Positions 17,379-24,783 of a stretch of 64,000 nucleotides of DNA are shown one piece after another. The stretch comes from Streptomyces griseus. GTDB taxonomy: Bacteria; Actinomycetota; Actinomycetes; Streptomycetales; Streptomycetaceae. Position 1 is the first letter of the stretch. Every line of letters begins with the position of its first letter. Made by a program: the position numbers and the translations under genes. The notes beneath the pieces were generated by a model. The model did no database searches, had not been told where the DNA came from, and worked only from the letters and a program-made list of their open reading frames with translations. Location: assembly GCF_900460065.1 (NCBI RefSeq), contig NZ_UAVD01000033.1:248001-312000 (forward strand), read 5' to 3'.

Positions 17379-20245
17379 ACGCCGAGCCGACGCCCTCCAC
17401 CCCCGATCCGCTCATCGGGCGCTCCGTGCTTCTGGACGACGTCCGCTCGACGTTCCACCACCGGCCCGCCGTCGCGGTGATCACCGGCGAGCAGGGGGTG
17501 GGGAAGACCAGGTTCGTACGGGAACTCCTCCGACGGACCACGACACCGGGGGCCCCGACCCTGCTGGCCCGCTGCCGGACACCGGCCGCTCCGTTCGCAC
17601 CGATCGCCGACGCCCTCAGCCGCCCGGGCGCCCTGGAGGGATTCCCTCCGGCGAATCTCCCGCCGGTGACCGGGGCGCTGCGCGGGCTGCTGCCCGACCT
17701 CGCGGCCCACCTCCCGCCCGCGCCGCCCCGCCTGTGCGAACCCCGTGCCGAACACCACCGGGTCCTGCGCGCCCTGCACACCCTGACGGCCTCCCTCGGG
17801 GACGCCGTACTGGTCGTGGAAGACCTCCACCGGGCCGACCCCGGCACCCGCGACTTCCTCCGCACGCTCCTCGCCGACCCGCCGCCGCGCCTGGGGCTGG
17901 TCCTCACCGCCCTGGGCCACACCGTGCCCCACACCGATACGGAGAGCGCCGACGGGCTGCCGTTCCCGTTGCGGACGCCCTCCCACGTCACGCTGGTCGA
18001 GCGGCACCTCCTCCCGCTGTCGGCGCCGGAGACCGGGGCGCTGGCCGCCGAACTGCTCGGCACACAGACCGTTCCGGAGGAGTTCGCCGACCGCCTGCAC
18101 CGCTGGACGGGCGGCCTGCCCCAGGTGGTCGGGGAAGTGCTGGTCCGAGGCGTCCCCACGGAGCCGGGCGCCGAGCGGACGGACGCGCGGCCACCTCTGC
18201 CCGCCTCCGTGCGCCGTGCGGTGGTGGAGCGGCTGCGCGCACTTCCTCCGACGGCCCGCCGGGTGGTCGCCGCGGCGGCGGTTCTCCGCACCCCCGCGAA
18301 CGTGGAACTGCTGGGCGCCGTCGCGGAACTGGACGAGCACGAGACCCGCCGGGCGCTCGCCGCGGCACTGCGGCACGGCGTCGTCCGGGCGGCGGAGGGC
18401 GGCTCCTACGCCTTCCCCTACGACCTCGCCCACCGGGCCGCCTACGAGGCGGTCGCCGAACCGGAGCGGCCCGTACTGCATCTGCGCGCGGCGCGCGCAC
18501 TGGCCCGGCACGCCGCCCGCCCCCTCCCGCTGGCGCGGATGGCCGAGCACTACCGCCGGGCCGGCCGGGGCGAGCAGGCGGCGCGGTACCTGGAGGTCGC
18601 GGGCGACCGGGCGGCCGACGGCGGCGACGCGGGCACGGGTGCCGCCCACTACCTCGAAGCGCTGCGCTGCGGCCCCTCGCCCGTCGCCCGCGACCGGGTC
18701 GCGCTGAAACTGGCCCGCGTCGCACTGAACGCACGACCCGGCCCGGAGGTGCCCGCCGCCCTGAGGCAGGTGCTCGACCACCGCTCCCTGGACCCGGGCC
18801 GGAGCGGCGAGATCCGACTCCTGCTGGGCCTGCTGCTGCGCAACCAGTCGGGCTCCGGGCTGGAGGCGCTGGAGGAGATAGCGCGCGCGGTCCCCGACCT
18901 TCTCGGCGTCTCCACCGGGCAGGCCGCACGCGCCCTGGCCATCACCGCCATCCCCTCGCTCAAGGGCTGGCCGGTCGGCGAGCACCGGCGGCTGCTGGCC
19001 GAAGCGGAGCGGCTGCTTCCGAGGGTCGAGGAGGAGGACCTGCGCTCGGCGGTGCTGGCCAACCGCGCCACCGCCCTGGCCCTGATGGGAGATCCGTCGG
19101 CGTGGGAGGCGGTGGCCGATCTGCCGGAGACCCTGACCGCCGAGGCGACGGCGAGGGTGCACGCCAACCTCGCCGGCGCCGCCGCCGCCCTGGGGCACCC
19201 GGTGCGGGCCCGTGGCTTCCTGACCCGCGCACAGCAGGCGGTGCGGAGGCACCGGGCGCCCTACCTCGAAGCCTTCGTCGAGACCACGGAGGTGGTCGCC
19301 GCCTTCACCGGCGGCAGGTGGAGGGGGCTTCTGGAGCGGGCGGAGCGGGCGGAGGAGCAGTACCGCAACGTGCCCGACTTCCACGCGGAGGCCCTGCTGG
19401 TCTGCGGACTGCTGCGCCTGCACACCAAGGGGCAGACGGACGTGGCGCGCCGCCTCCTGGAGCAGGCCGTGCGCACCACCGCGCTGGACACCGGCGTCGT
19501 GCTGGCCTCCGCCGCGGCGGCCGTGGCCCGCGTCCATCTGGCGGCCGGCCGCCCCGCGCGGGCCGTTCAGTCGGTGGAGGGGGCGCTGCACCAGGTACGC
19601 CGTACGGGCGCGTGGGTATGGGCGACGGCCCTCGTGCCGCCGGCCGTCGACGCGCTGACCCGGGACGACCGCACCGACCGGGCGCACCGCTTGGTCGCGG
19701 AGCTGGCCGACGGCCTCGCCGGCCGGGACGCCCCGGCCGGCGAGGCCGCCCTGCTCACCTGCCGGGCCCTGCTCGGGGCCGGGGCCGACGCGCCGTACGA
19801 GGCCGCCGAAGACGCCTGGACGCGGTTGGAGCGGCCCTTGGAAGCCGCTTACGCGCGGGAGGCCCGGGGATTCCGGCTGCTGGCCGCCGGGGCGGTGGAC
19901 GGGCGCGCCGTGGTGGACGACGCGATCGGGGCCTACCAGGACCTCGGAGCCGTATGGGATGTGCTGCGATGCCAGCGCGGGCTGCGGGAGCACGGACACG
20001 TCACCGTCCGCAGACCGGGCGCACTGGGCTACGGAGACCACCTGTCGCCCCGGGAGAGGGCCGTGGCCCGTCTGGCGTCGGTGGGCCTGTCGAACCGTGA
20101 GATCGCGCGTGAGCTGGTCCTCTCGCACCGGACGGTCGAGCACCATGTCGCACGTGCCCTGCGGAAGCTGGGCGCCTCGTCCCGCACCGAGATCGGTCCG
20201 CTGCTCGCCGCCGACACACCGCCCGCACCCACGAACTCCCCCTGA
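17375..20245 (+). CDS. LuxR-family transcriptional regulator with AAA ATPase domain (LAL type)
   Basis: A 956-residue large ATP-binding LuxR regulator. Near the N terminus the nucleotide-binding P-loop is GEQGVGKT (38-45), with a Walker B-like VLVVEDLHRAD. A long middle of helical TPR-like repeats (about 370-860) follows. The C-terminal LuxR helix-turn-helix is LSPRERAVARLASVGLSNREIARELVLSHRTVEHH in the last 75 residues (shown here in parts: LSPRERAVARL; SNREIARELVLS; RTVEHHV). The ATG follows GGAGGAAAGCC. LAL regulators act as activators, often of secondary metabolism or secreted enzymes. The target here is unknown; the lectin/toxin-like island downstream is a candidate by position only. Confidence 0.92.
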   Translation: MNAEPTPSTPDPLIGRSVLLDDVRSTFHHRPAVAVITGEQGVGKTRFVRELLRRTTTPGAPTLLARCRTPAAPFAPIADALSRPGALEGFPPANLPPVTGALRGLLPDLAAHLPPAPPRLCEPRAEHHRVLRALHTLTASLGDAVLVVEDLHRADPGTRDFLRTLLADPPPRLGLVLTALGHTVPHTDTESADGLPFPLRTPSHVTLVERHLLPLSAPETGALAAELLGTQTVPEEFADRLHRWTGGLPQVVGEVLVRGVPTEPGAERTDARPPLPASVRRAVVERLRALPPTARRVVAAAAVLRTPANVELLGAVAELDEHETRRALAAALRHGVVRAAEGGSYAFPYDLAHRAAYEAVAEPERPVLHLRAARALARHAARPLPLARMAEHYRRAGRGEQAARYLEVAGDRAADGGDAGTGAAHYLEALRCGPSPVARDRVALKLARVALNARPGPEVPAALRQVLDHRSLDPGRSGEIRLLLGLLLRNQSGSGLEALEEIARAVPDLLGVSTGQAARALAITAIPSLKGWPVGEHRRLLAEAERLLPRVEEEDLRSAVLANRATALALMGDPSAWEAVADLPETLTAEATARVHANLAGAAAALGHPVRARGFLTRAQQAVRRHRAPYLEAFVETTEVVAAFTGGRWRGLLERAERAEEQYRNVPDFHAEALLVCGLLRLHTKGQTDVARRLLEQAVRTTALDTGVVLASAAAAVARVHLAAGRPARAVQSVEGALHQVRRTGAWVWATALVPPAVDALTRDDRTDRAHRLVAELADGLAGRDAPAGEAALLTCRALLGAGADAPYEAAEDAWTRLERPLEAAYAREARGFRLLAAGAVDGRAVVDDAIGAYQDLGAVWDVLRCQRGLREHGHVTVRRPGALGYGDHLSPRERAVARLASVGLSNREIARELVLSHRTVEHHVARALRKLGASSRTEIGPLLAADTPPAPTNSP

Positions 20246-20342
20246 ACGCAGGGGCGAACGCGCCGCATCGTCAACGTGACGGCGAAGCAGACCCGTACGT
20301 GACTTGCCCACCCGGGCGTCTGCCGCGGCTGCTGCAATCGAA

Positions 20343-20377
20343 GGAGCAACCGACCGTAGTGGGCGGCCGGTTGCTCC
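20343..20377 (+). promoter_or_regulatory. Leader hairpin just before the NHL/lectin gene
   Basis: A perfect 10-bp inverted repeat (GGAGCAACCG 20343-20352 with 20368-20377) with a 15-base loop ends three bases before the ribosome site GAAGGG of the gene at 20393. It may terminate LuxR transcription (98 bases past its stop) or limit translation of the next gene. The 147-base gap contains nothing else that I can identify. Confidence 0.5.
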
Positions 20378-20392
20378 GGCGAAGGGACAACC

Positions 20393-21919
20393 ATGAGCAC
20401 TGACCAGGCAGGAACTGCCGACGACGAGGGATTCGTCCCTCGGATCAGCGCGATCGCCGGGTCCGGCACCGCGGGTTTCGGCGGGGACGACGGGGCCGCG
20501 GTCTCCGCCCAGTTGAAGCACCCCTACGAGATGGCGGTGAGCGGGACCGGCATCCTCTACGTCTCCGACTACAGCAACCACCGCGTCCGGAGGATCACCA
20601 CGGACGGGAAGATCGGCACGGTGGCCGGGACCGGTGCCGCGGGCTCGGCCGGAGACGGCGGCCCCGCCACCAGGGCCCAGTTGAACTGCCCCCGCCAGAT
20701 CGCGGTGGACGGCGACGGAGCGCTCTACATCGCCGATGCCGGCGGGAACCGGGTGCGCAGGGTCGGGGCCGACGGGGTCATGGTGACGGTGGCCGGGACC
20801 GGTGTCGCGGGCTCCGCCGGTGACGGCGGCCCCGCGGCCAAGGCCCAGTTGAACAAGCCGTTCGGCGTCGCGGTGGACGGCGAAGGCGTCCTGTACGTCG
20901 CCGAGTTCGGCGGTCACCGGGTGCGGAGGGTCGGGGCCGACGGGGTCATCAGCACGGTCGTCGGGACCGGGGTCGCGGGGGCCGCCGGGGACGGCGGCCC
21001 GGCCACCCAGGCGCAGCTGAACAGCCCTTACGGCATCACGGTGGACAGCGCCGGCGTCATCCACGTCGCCGACTCGGGTCGGAACCGGGTGCGCAGGGTC
21101 GGGGCCGACGGGGTCATCACCACGGTCGTCGGGACCGGGGCCGCCGGCTCCGCCGGGGACGGCGGCCCGGCCGACAAGGCCCAGCTCAACAAGCCGTACG
21201 GCATCGCCGTGGACAGCACCGGAACGCTGTACGTCGCCGAGTACGGCGGTCACCGGGTGCGGAGGGTCGGGGCCGACGGGGTCATCAGCACGGTCGCCGG
21301 GACCGGGGCCGCCGGCTCCGCGGGCGACGGCGGCCCGGCCGCCGAGGCCCAGCTGAACTGCCCCTTCGGCCTCACCGTGGACAGCGTCGACGCCCTCTAC
21401 ATCGCCGATCACCTCAACCACCGCGTCCGCAAGGTGACATCGGCGTTGACGGCCGGGCTGCCGGACTCGGGGTCGGTGGTGGCCCTGGCCAACGTCCGCA
21501 GCAGGCTCCGGGCCGGTGTGCTGCGCGAGTCCACGAGGGACGGGAGCGAGATCCATCAGGCGCTTCCCTCTCCGAGGGCCCACCAGCGGTGGCGTCTGGT
21601 CGTCGCGGGCCAGGACGACGGCGAGGTCCTGTACCGGATCGAGAACCTCCGCAGCGGCAAGGTCCTGGAGGTCGTCGGGGGCGGGACGGCGGAGGGCGCG
21701 GTGGTCGCTCAGCGCACCTACGAAGGGACCGGGGCCGGCCATCAGCACTGGCGTCTCATCCCCACCGGCCCGGCCGGGGACGCCCCGCGGGTGTACGAGA
21801 TCGCGAACCGGAACAGCGGCCTGCTGCTGAGCGTCGCCACGAACGCTCCGTCGGTGCTCAGGCAGTTCGGGGCCCAGGGCGACCACCGCGACCGGCAGTG
21901 GCAGTTGCTCCCGGTGTGA
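20393..21919 (+). CDS. NHL beta-propeller protein with C-terminal ricin-type lectin domain
   Basis: A 508-residue protein. Residues about 15-350 hold six NHL-type repeats of about 56 residues, each with YVADxGxxRVRRV and TVAGTGxAGSAGDGGPA motifs, enough for one closed beta-propeller. Residues about 365-508 form a beta-trefoil with QxW-type motifs HQRWRLV, HQHWRLI and RQWQLLP. Propellers of this type bind proteins or sugars and the trefoil binds carbohydrates. No signal peptide is evident. The ATG follows GAAGGGACAACC. It lies at the edge of an island with two other trefoil-like proteins and an aerolysin-like protein, which suggests a shared role in surface or target binding. Confidence 0.87.
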   Translation: MSTDQAGTADDEGFVPRISAIAGSGTAGFGGDDGAAVSAQLKHPYEMAVSGTGILYVSDYSNHRVRRITTDGKIGTVAGTGAAGSAGDGGPATRAQLNCPRQIAVDGDGALYIADAGGNRVRRVGADGVMVTVAGTGVAGSAGDGGPAAKAQLNKPFGVAVDGEGVLYVAEFGGHRVRRVGADGVISTVVGTGVAGAAGDGGPATQAQLNSPYGITVDSAGVIHVADSGRNRVRRVGADGVITTVVGTGAAGSAGDGGPADKAQLNKPYGIAVDSTGTLYVAEYGGHRVRRVGADGVISTVAGTGAAGSAGDGGPAAEAQLNCPFGLTVDSVDALYIADHLNHRVRKVTSALTAGLPDSGSVVALANVRSRLRAGVLRESTRDGSEIHQALPSPRAHQRWRLVVAGQDDGEVLYRIENLRSGKVLEVVGGGTAEGAVVAQRTYEGTGAGHQHWRLIPTGPAGDAPRVYEIANRNSGLLLSVATNAPSVLRQFGAQGDHRDRQWQLLPV

Positions 21920-21923
21920 ACAC

Positions 21924-21961
21924 ACGCGTGGTCAGGGGCGTTCTCGCCCCTGACCACGCGT
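21924..21961. terminator. Bidirectional terminator, 17-bp perfect stem
   Basis: Arms 21924-21940 and 21945-21961 are perfectly complementary with a TTCT loop. It lies between convergent genes, 4 bases after the lectin gene stop and 11 bases from the stop of the minus-strand gene, so it can end both transcripts. Confidence 0.85.
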
Positions 21962-21972
21962 CCTTCTGGTGC

Positions 21973-22473
21973 CTACTGGGAGCCGGACGGCTTCTCGGCG
22001 GTCGCCTTGGGCGCCTTGGGGGGCTGCTCGGCCTGGGGAGCGGCCGGGGCGTCGGGGGTCTTGAAGTCGCTCTTCTTCGGCGCCCGCAGGTCCTCGTCCT
22101 TCCGGAGGTCGCCGTTCTGCTTCACCGTCTCGCTCGACGTCTGCATCCCGGCGGCCGCCGCCGTGGAGACCGAGCCGGGATCCTGCGCGTACTGGCTCTG
22201 GGCGTTGGCGGAGTCCTGGGTGGTCCGGATGAAGGAGCCGAGGAAGCCCAGGATCGCCCGTGCCTCCGGCGCTTGTTCCTGCACGGTCTTCGCCCGGTGG
22301 GAGGCGCCGTGGATCCCACTGGTGAACAGGCTCGTGGTCGTGTCGTCGTACGTGTGCTCGTCGGCGTCCTCGAAGTCGACGTCCGCGCCCGGCGGCGGCT
22401 TGTCCCGGTCGGTGGTCACCGAGAAGAGTCCGGCGCCCTTGCCGGCGGAGCCGAAGATGTTGCTGAACACCAT
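21973..22473 (-). CDS. Hypothetical 166-residue protein downstream of the aerolysin-like gene
   Basis: I do not recognise a family. The protein starts MVFSNIFGSAGKGAGLF, continues with an acidic Thr-rich part (VDFEDADEHTYDDTTTSLF), then a helical region (about 60-110) and a Lys/Pro/Ala-rich, probably disordered tail. No signal peptide or membrane segment. The ATG follows AGAGGTGACGACC. It sits 41 bases after the aerolysin-like gene on the same strand, so they are likely co-transcribed and may work together, for example as chaperone, second component or immunity protein. That role is inference from position. Confidence 0.7.
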   Translation of the reverse strand: MVFSNIFGSAGKGAGLFSVTTDRDKPPPGADVDFEDADEHTYDDTTTSLFTSGIHGASHRAKTVQEQAPEARAILGFLGSFIRTTQDSANAQSQYAQDPGSVSTAAAAGMQTSSETVKQNGDLRKDEDLRAPKKSDFKTPDAPAAPQAEQPPKAPKATAEKPSGSQ

Positions 22474-22514
22474 GGTCGTCACCTCTGGTCGTTGTGGCGG
22501 GGCCGTCCGCCGGG

Positions 22515-23609
22515 TCACGGAGTCTTGTACAGGTCTCGTTCGCTGTCGGTGAGGCCCTCGCCGTCGAACATCGTGTGGTGGACCTCCAGTGCCGAGACGA
22601 CCTCGGCCAGCCCCTTCATCCGGAAGCCGCCGCCGGCCAGGTCGAGATCGGCGATGTCCCGGGCGACCACCGGGGCGAGCCGGGGGTAGTCCCTCGGCTG
22701 CGGGGGAGAGAGGACGGTCACCGGCACGTCGTACCGCACCGCGAGCAGCCCGGAGAAGGTCACCGGGATCTCGTAGGTGTACTGCTTGAGGGCGCGCCGC
22801 TGCGTGACGATGGTCTCCACGCGTGAGCCGGCCGGGACCTTGCCGGAGATCTGGGACTTCGAGGCCCAGCTGGTCGTCAGGGAACCGCCCACGGAAGCCG
22901 TGATGCCCAGGGCGAGCGCGGCGTTGAGGGCGGCGGTGCCGGACGCGCTGCCGGTGGTGGTGAAGTCCACCGAGCCGGCCAGCGAGGTGGACGCCGAGTT
23001 GGTCGCCCCGTTGGTCACGGCGGTGTCGACGGTGTTGGCGTTGTCCACCCCCACGCTGTCCTTGCTGTTCTTGTTGGTCACCGTGTTCGCGTTCTTGTTC
23101 GACATCTCGTTCTTGAGCTGCGTCCCCAGTTGCGTCTGCAGGTTCAGACCCAGTTTGTTCTGGAGCTGCAACTGCAGTTGGGCGCTGACGCTGCCGCCGA
23201 AGGTGAGCTTGGAGTCTCCCGAGAGCGACCAGGTGGCCCCGTTCGACACCGTGAAGTCGACCGAGTCCGTGAAGGTCATCTCGGACCCGCTGCGGTTGAC
23301 GTAGGTGCGCGAGGAGAACGAGTCGGGCGGCGGCTGGGCGATGTTGCGCCGCTCCTCGATCAGCGGCTCCCCGAGGTTCATGTAGGCGAGCCAGCCCAGC
23401 CCGTACGCGGTGCCGGGGAACGAGCCGAAGCTCGACTTGTTGACGGAGAAACCGACGGGCTTGTGGCTCACCCCGTAGTCGTCGACGTAGACCAGGTTGG
23501 GGTGGTCCAGGACGGTCTGCCAGGTCTGCTCGATATGGAGTTCCCGAAGGTTCCTCTTCGTCAGCGGCCGACGCTTGGCCCGTTCCAGGTTGTACGCGTT
23601 GGAAGGCAA
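22515..23609 (-). CDS. Aerolysin-like beta-pore-forming protein candidate
   Basis: A 364-residue protein whose middle looks like the aerolysin/ETX-MTX2 fold. There is a Ser/Thr-rich strand pair (FSSRTYVNRSGSEMTFTDSV), alternating amphipathic strands, a polar Gln/Asn/Thr-rich stretch with alternating pattern (about 135-230) that could be the transmembrane hairpin, then LTTSWASKSQISGKVPAGSRVETIV, close to the W-S/T...VPAGS signature of that fold. The N-terminal part (GWLAYMNLGEPL, NLVYVDDYG) may bind a target. No signal peptide. The TTG start is chosen because GAGGA lies six bases upstream; a GTG 21 codons earlier lacks one. The fold call is by pattern, not by search. Confidence 0.6.
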   Translation of the reverse strand: MPSNAYNLERAKRRPLTKRNLRELHIEQTWQTVLDHPNLVYVDDYGVSHKPVGFSVNKSSFGSFPGTAYGLGWLAYMNLGEPLIEERRNIAQPPPDSFSSRTYVNRSGSEMTFTDSVDFTVSNGATWSLSGDSKLTFGGSVSAQLQLQLQNKLGLNLQTQLGTQLKNEMSNKNANTVTNKNSKDSVGVDNANTVDTAVTNGATNSASTSLAGSVDFTTTGSASGTAALNAALALGITASVGGSLTTSWASKSQISGKVPAGSRVETIVTQRRALKQYTYEIPVTFSGLLAVRYDVPVTVLSPPQPRDYPRLAPVVARDIADLDLAGGGFRMKGLAEVVSALEVHHTMFDGEGLTDSERDLYKTP

Positions 23610-23996
23610 TTTCTGTCCTCGACTGATCTGGCCGAAACCGCACTCGATGAAATGGCAAAAAAGAATCCGCACACGTTCCGGAAAGTGAAGCTAGCAGGAG
23701 CTCCGGTAGCCGAGAAGACGCCCATGGGTATCGCACTCAAACGGGTGATCCAAAATTAAGGCGGCTCTGATCACTCGATCGATGATCCCCCTGCGGCCCG
23801 CTCCGGACTTCTGACCTCGAAAGTTGATGCTTTGGGTGCATTTACTTCGATCACACTTTCGTTTGTGAAGTCAGTCTGATCGGGATTCGTGGAACGTCCG
23901 GAAAGGCCGCGTGATAAACCACTTCACTGAGCGCCAGAGGCGTTGTTCTCCATGTTCTCCACGTTCTCCACATCAAGAACAGGTGAGGTTTCCGCG
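23610..23996. promoter_or_regulatory. Divergent promoter region of the lectin/toxin-like island
   Basis: This 387-base gap between divergent genes has clearly lower G+C than its surroundings. It contains an imperfect palindrome GATCACTCGATCGATGATC (23769-23787) and A/T-rich patches suitable for two promoters. No gene is evident; a short plus-strand open frame here is antisense to the aerolysin-like gene. The composition fits recent acquisition or a regulated promoter. Confidence 0.5.
23945..23971. repeat. Three 9-base tandem repeats
   Basis: GTTCTCCAT, GTTCTCCAC, GTTCTCCAC in direct succession, 26 bases before the start of the gene at 23997, within its leader. Confidence 0.8.
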
Positions 23997-24716
23997 ATGT
24001 ACACCCAAGAACGCACGGCAATGGCGAATTTGGTGGTCGGCGGCCCGGTGGCTGTGAACAGCTACGACAACGCGATCGTGGCCGCACTCGTCGAGAACCG
24101 GCCGGTCATGCTCGTCCACGCCTTCAACGGCGGTTATCTGCGTCCCGCCGAACTGAAGGCGGAGAGCCACGACAAGGGCCTCAAACTCGCCACCGCGCTC
24201 GACCCCGCCACCAAGGACGCGCAGGGCCACCTCTGGCACATCACCCCCGGCGGCTTCTTCGGGCAGCGCCCGCTGTACTACATCGAGAGCGCCGCCGGCC
24301 AGGTCGCGCCCCCGGCCCCCGGCTCGGCCGAGGCCGACGGCGGTCGCGGCGACGACGGGGCGCCGAAGCCGCAGCGCCGCCGCGTCACCGTCCACCAGGA
24401 CGCCCCCCAGAGCACGGCCGACACGGTGCAGGTCGGCCTGCCCTCCAAAGTGGGCGACAAGTGGCGCGGGAAGAACGGCGCGGTCGAGGACACCCAGCTG
24501 TGGGTCGTCACCGTGACGCCCTGGGGCGGGATCACCTTCGTGCCGATCACCCACCCCGACGCCATCCTCGGGTTCAAGGACCACACGGTGGCCAAGGACA
24601 GTGAGGCGCGGCTCACCTACAACTGGGGCGGGGACTTCACCGGGACCGTCATCAACACGTTCTACCCGCGTCTGCCCCATGAGTGGGACGTCCCCTACCA
24701 CCACGTCTTCACGTGA
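23997..24716 (+). CDS. Beta-trefoil-like protein in the lectin/toxin-like island
   Basis: A 239-residue protein without an assigned family. Two stretches, QGHLWHITPGG and EDTQLWVVTVTP, resemble the Q-x-W-type motifs of ricin-like trefoils seen in both flanking lectin proteins. A Pro/Ala/Gly-rich linker (about 100-130) splits two structured halves. The second half contains WGGITFVPITHPDAI and ends HEWDVPYHHVF. No signal peptide. The ATG at 23997 has GAGG eight bases upstream. It is transcribed away from the aerolysin-like gene across a shared promoter region and is followed 67 bases later by another lectin-type gene. Confidence 0.7.
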   Translation: MYTQERTAMANLVVGGPVAVNSYDNAIVAALVENRPVMLVHAFNGGYLRPAELKAESHDKGLKLATALDPATKDAQGHLWHITPGGFFGQRPLYYIESAAGQVAPPAPGSAEADGGRGDDGAPKPQRRRVTVHQDAPQSTADTVQVGLPSKVGDKWRGKNGAVEDTQLWVVTVTPWGGITFVPITHPDAILGFKDHTVAKDSEARLTYNWGGDFTGTVINTFYPRLPHEWDVPYHHVFT

Positions 24717-24783
24717 TCCGCGGGCGCCGTCGCGCCACCCCCGTCCCGAACCGACGCCCCCACCGCCTGGAAGAGGCACCACC

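Noticed and set aside
17258..21925. A 1,555-codon open frame on the minus strand.
   Set aside because: It runs antisense through the LuxR and NHL/lectin genes and the terminator hairpins; such long open frames are expected opposite high-G+C genes. Its composition is Gly/Arg/Val-rich with no family motif.
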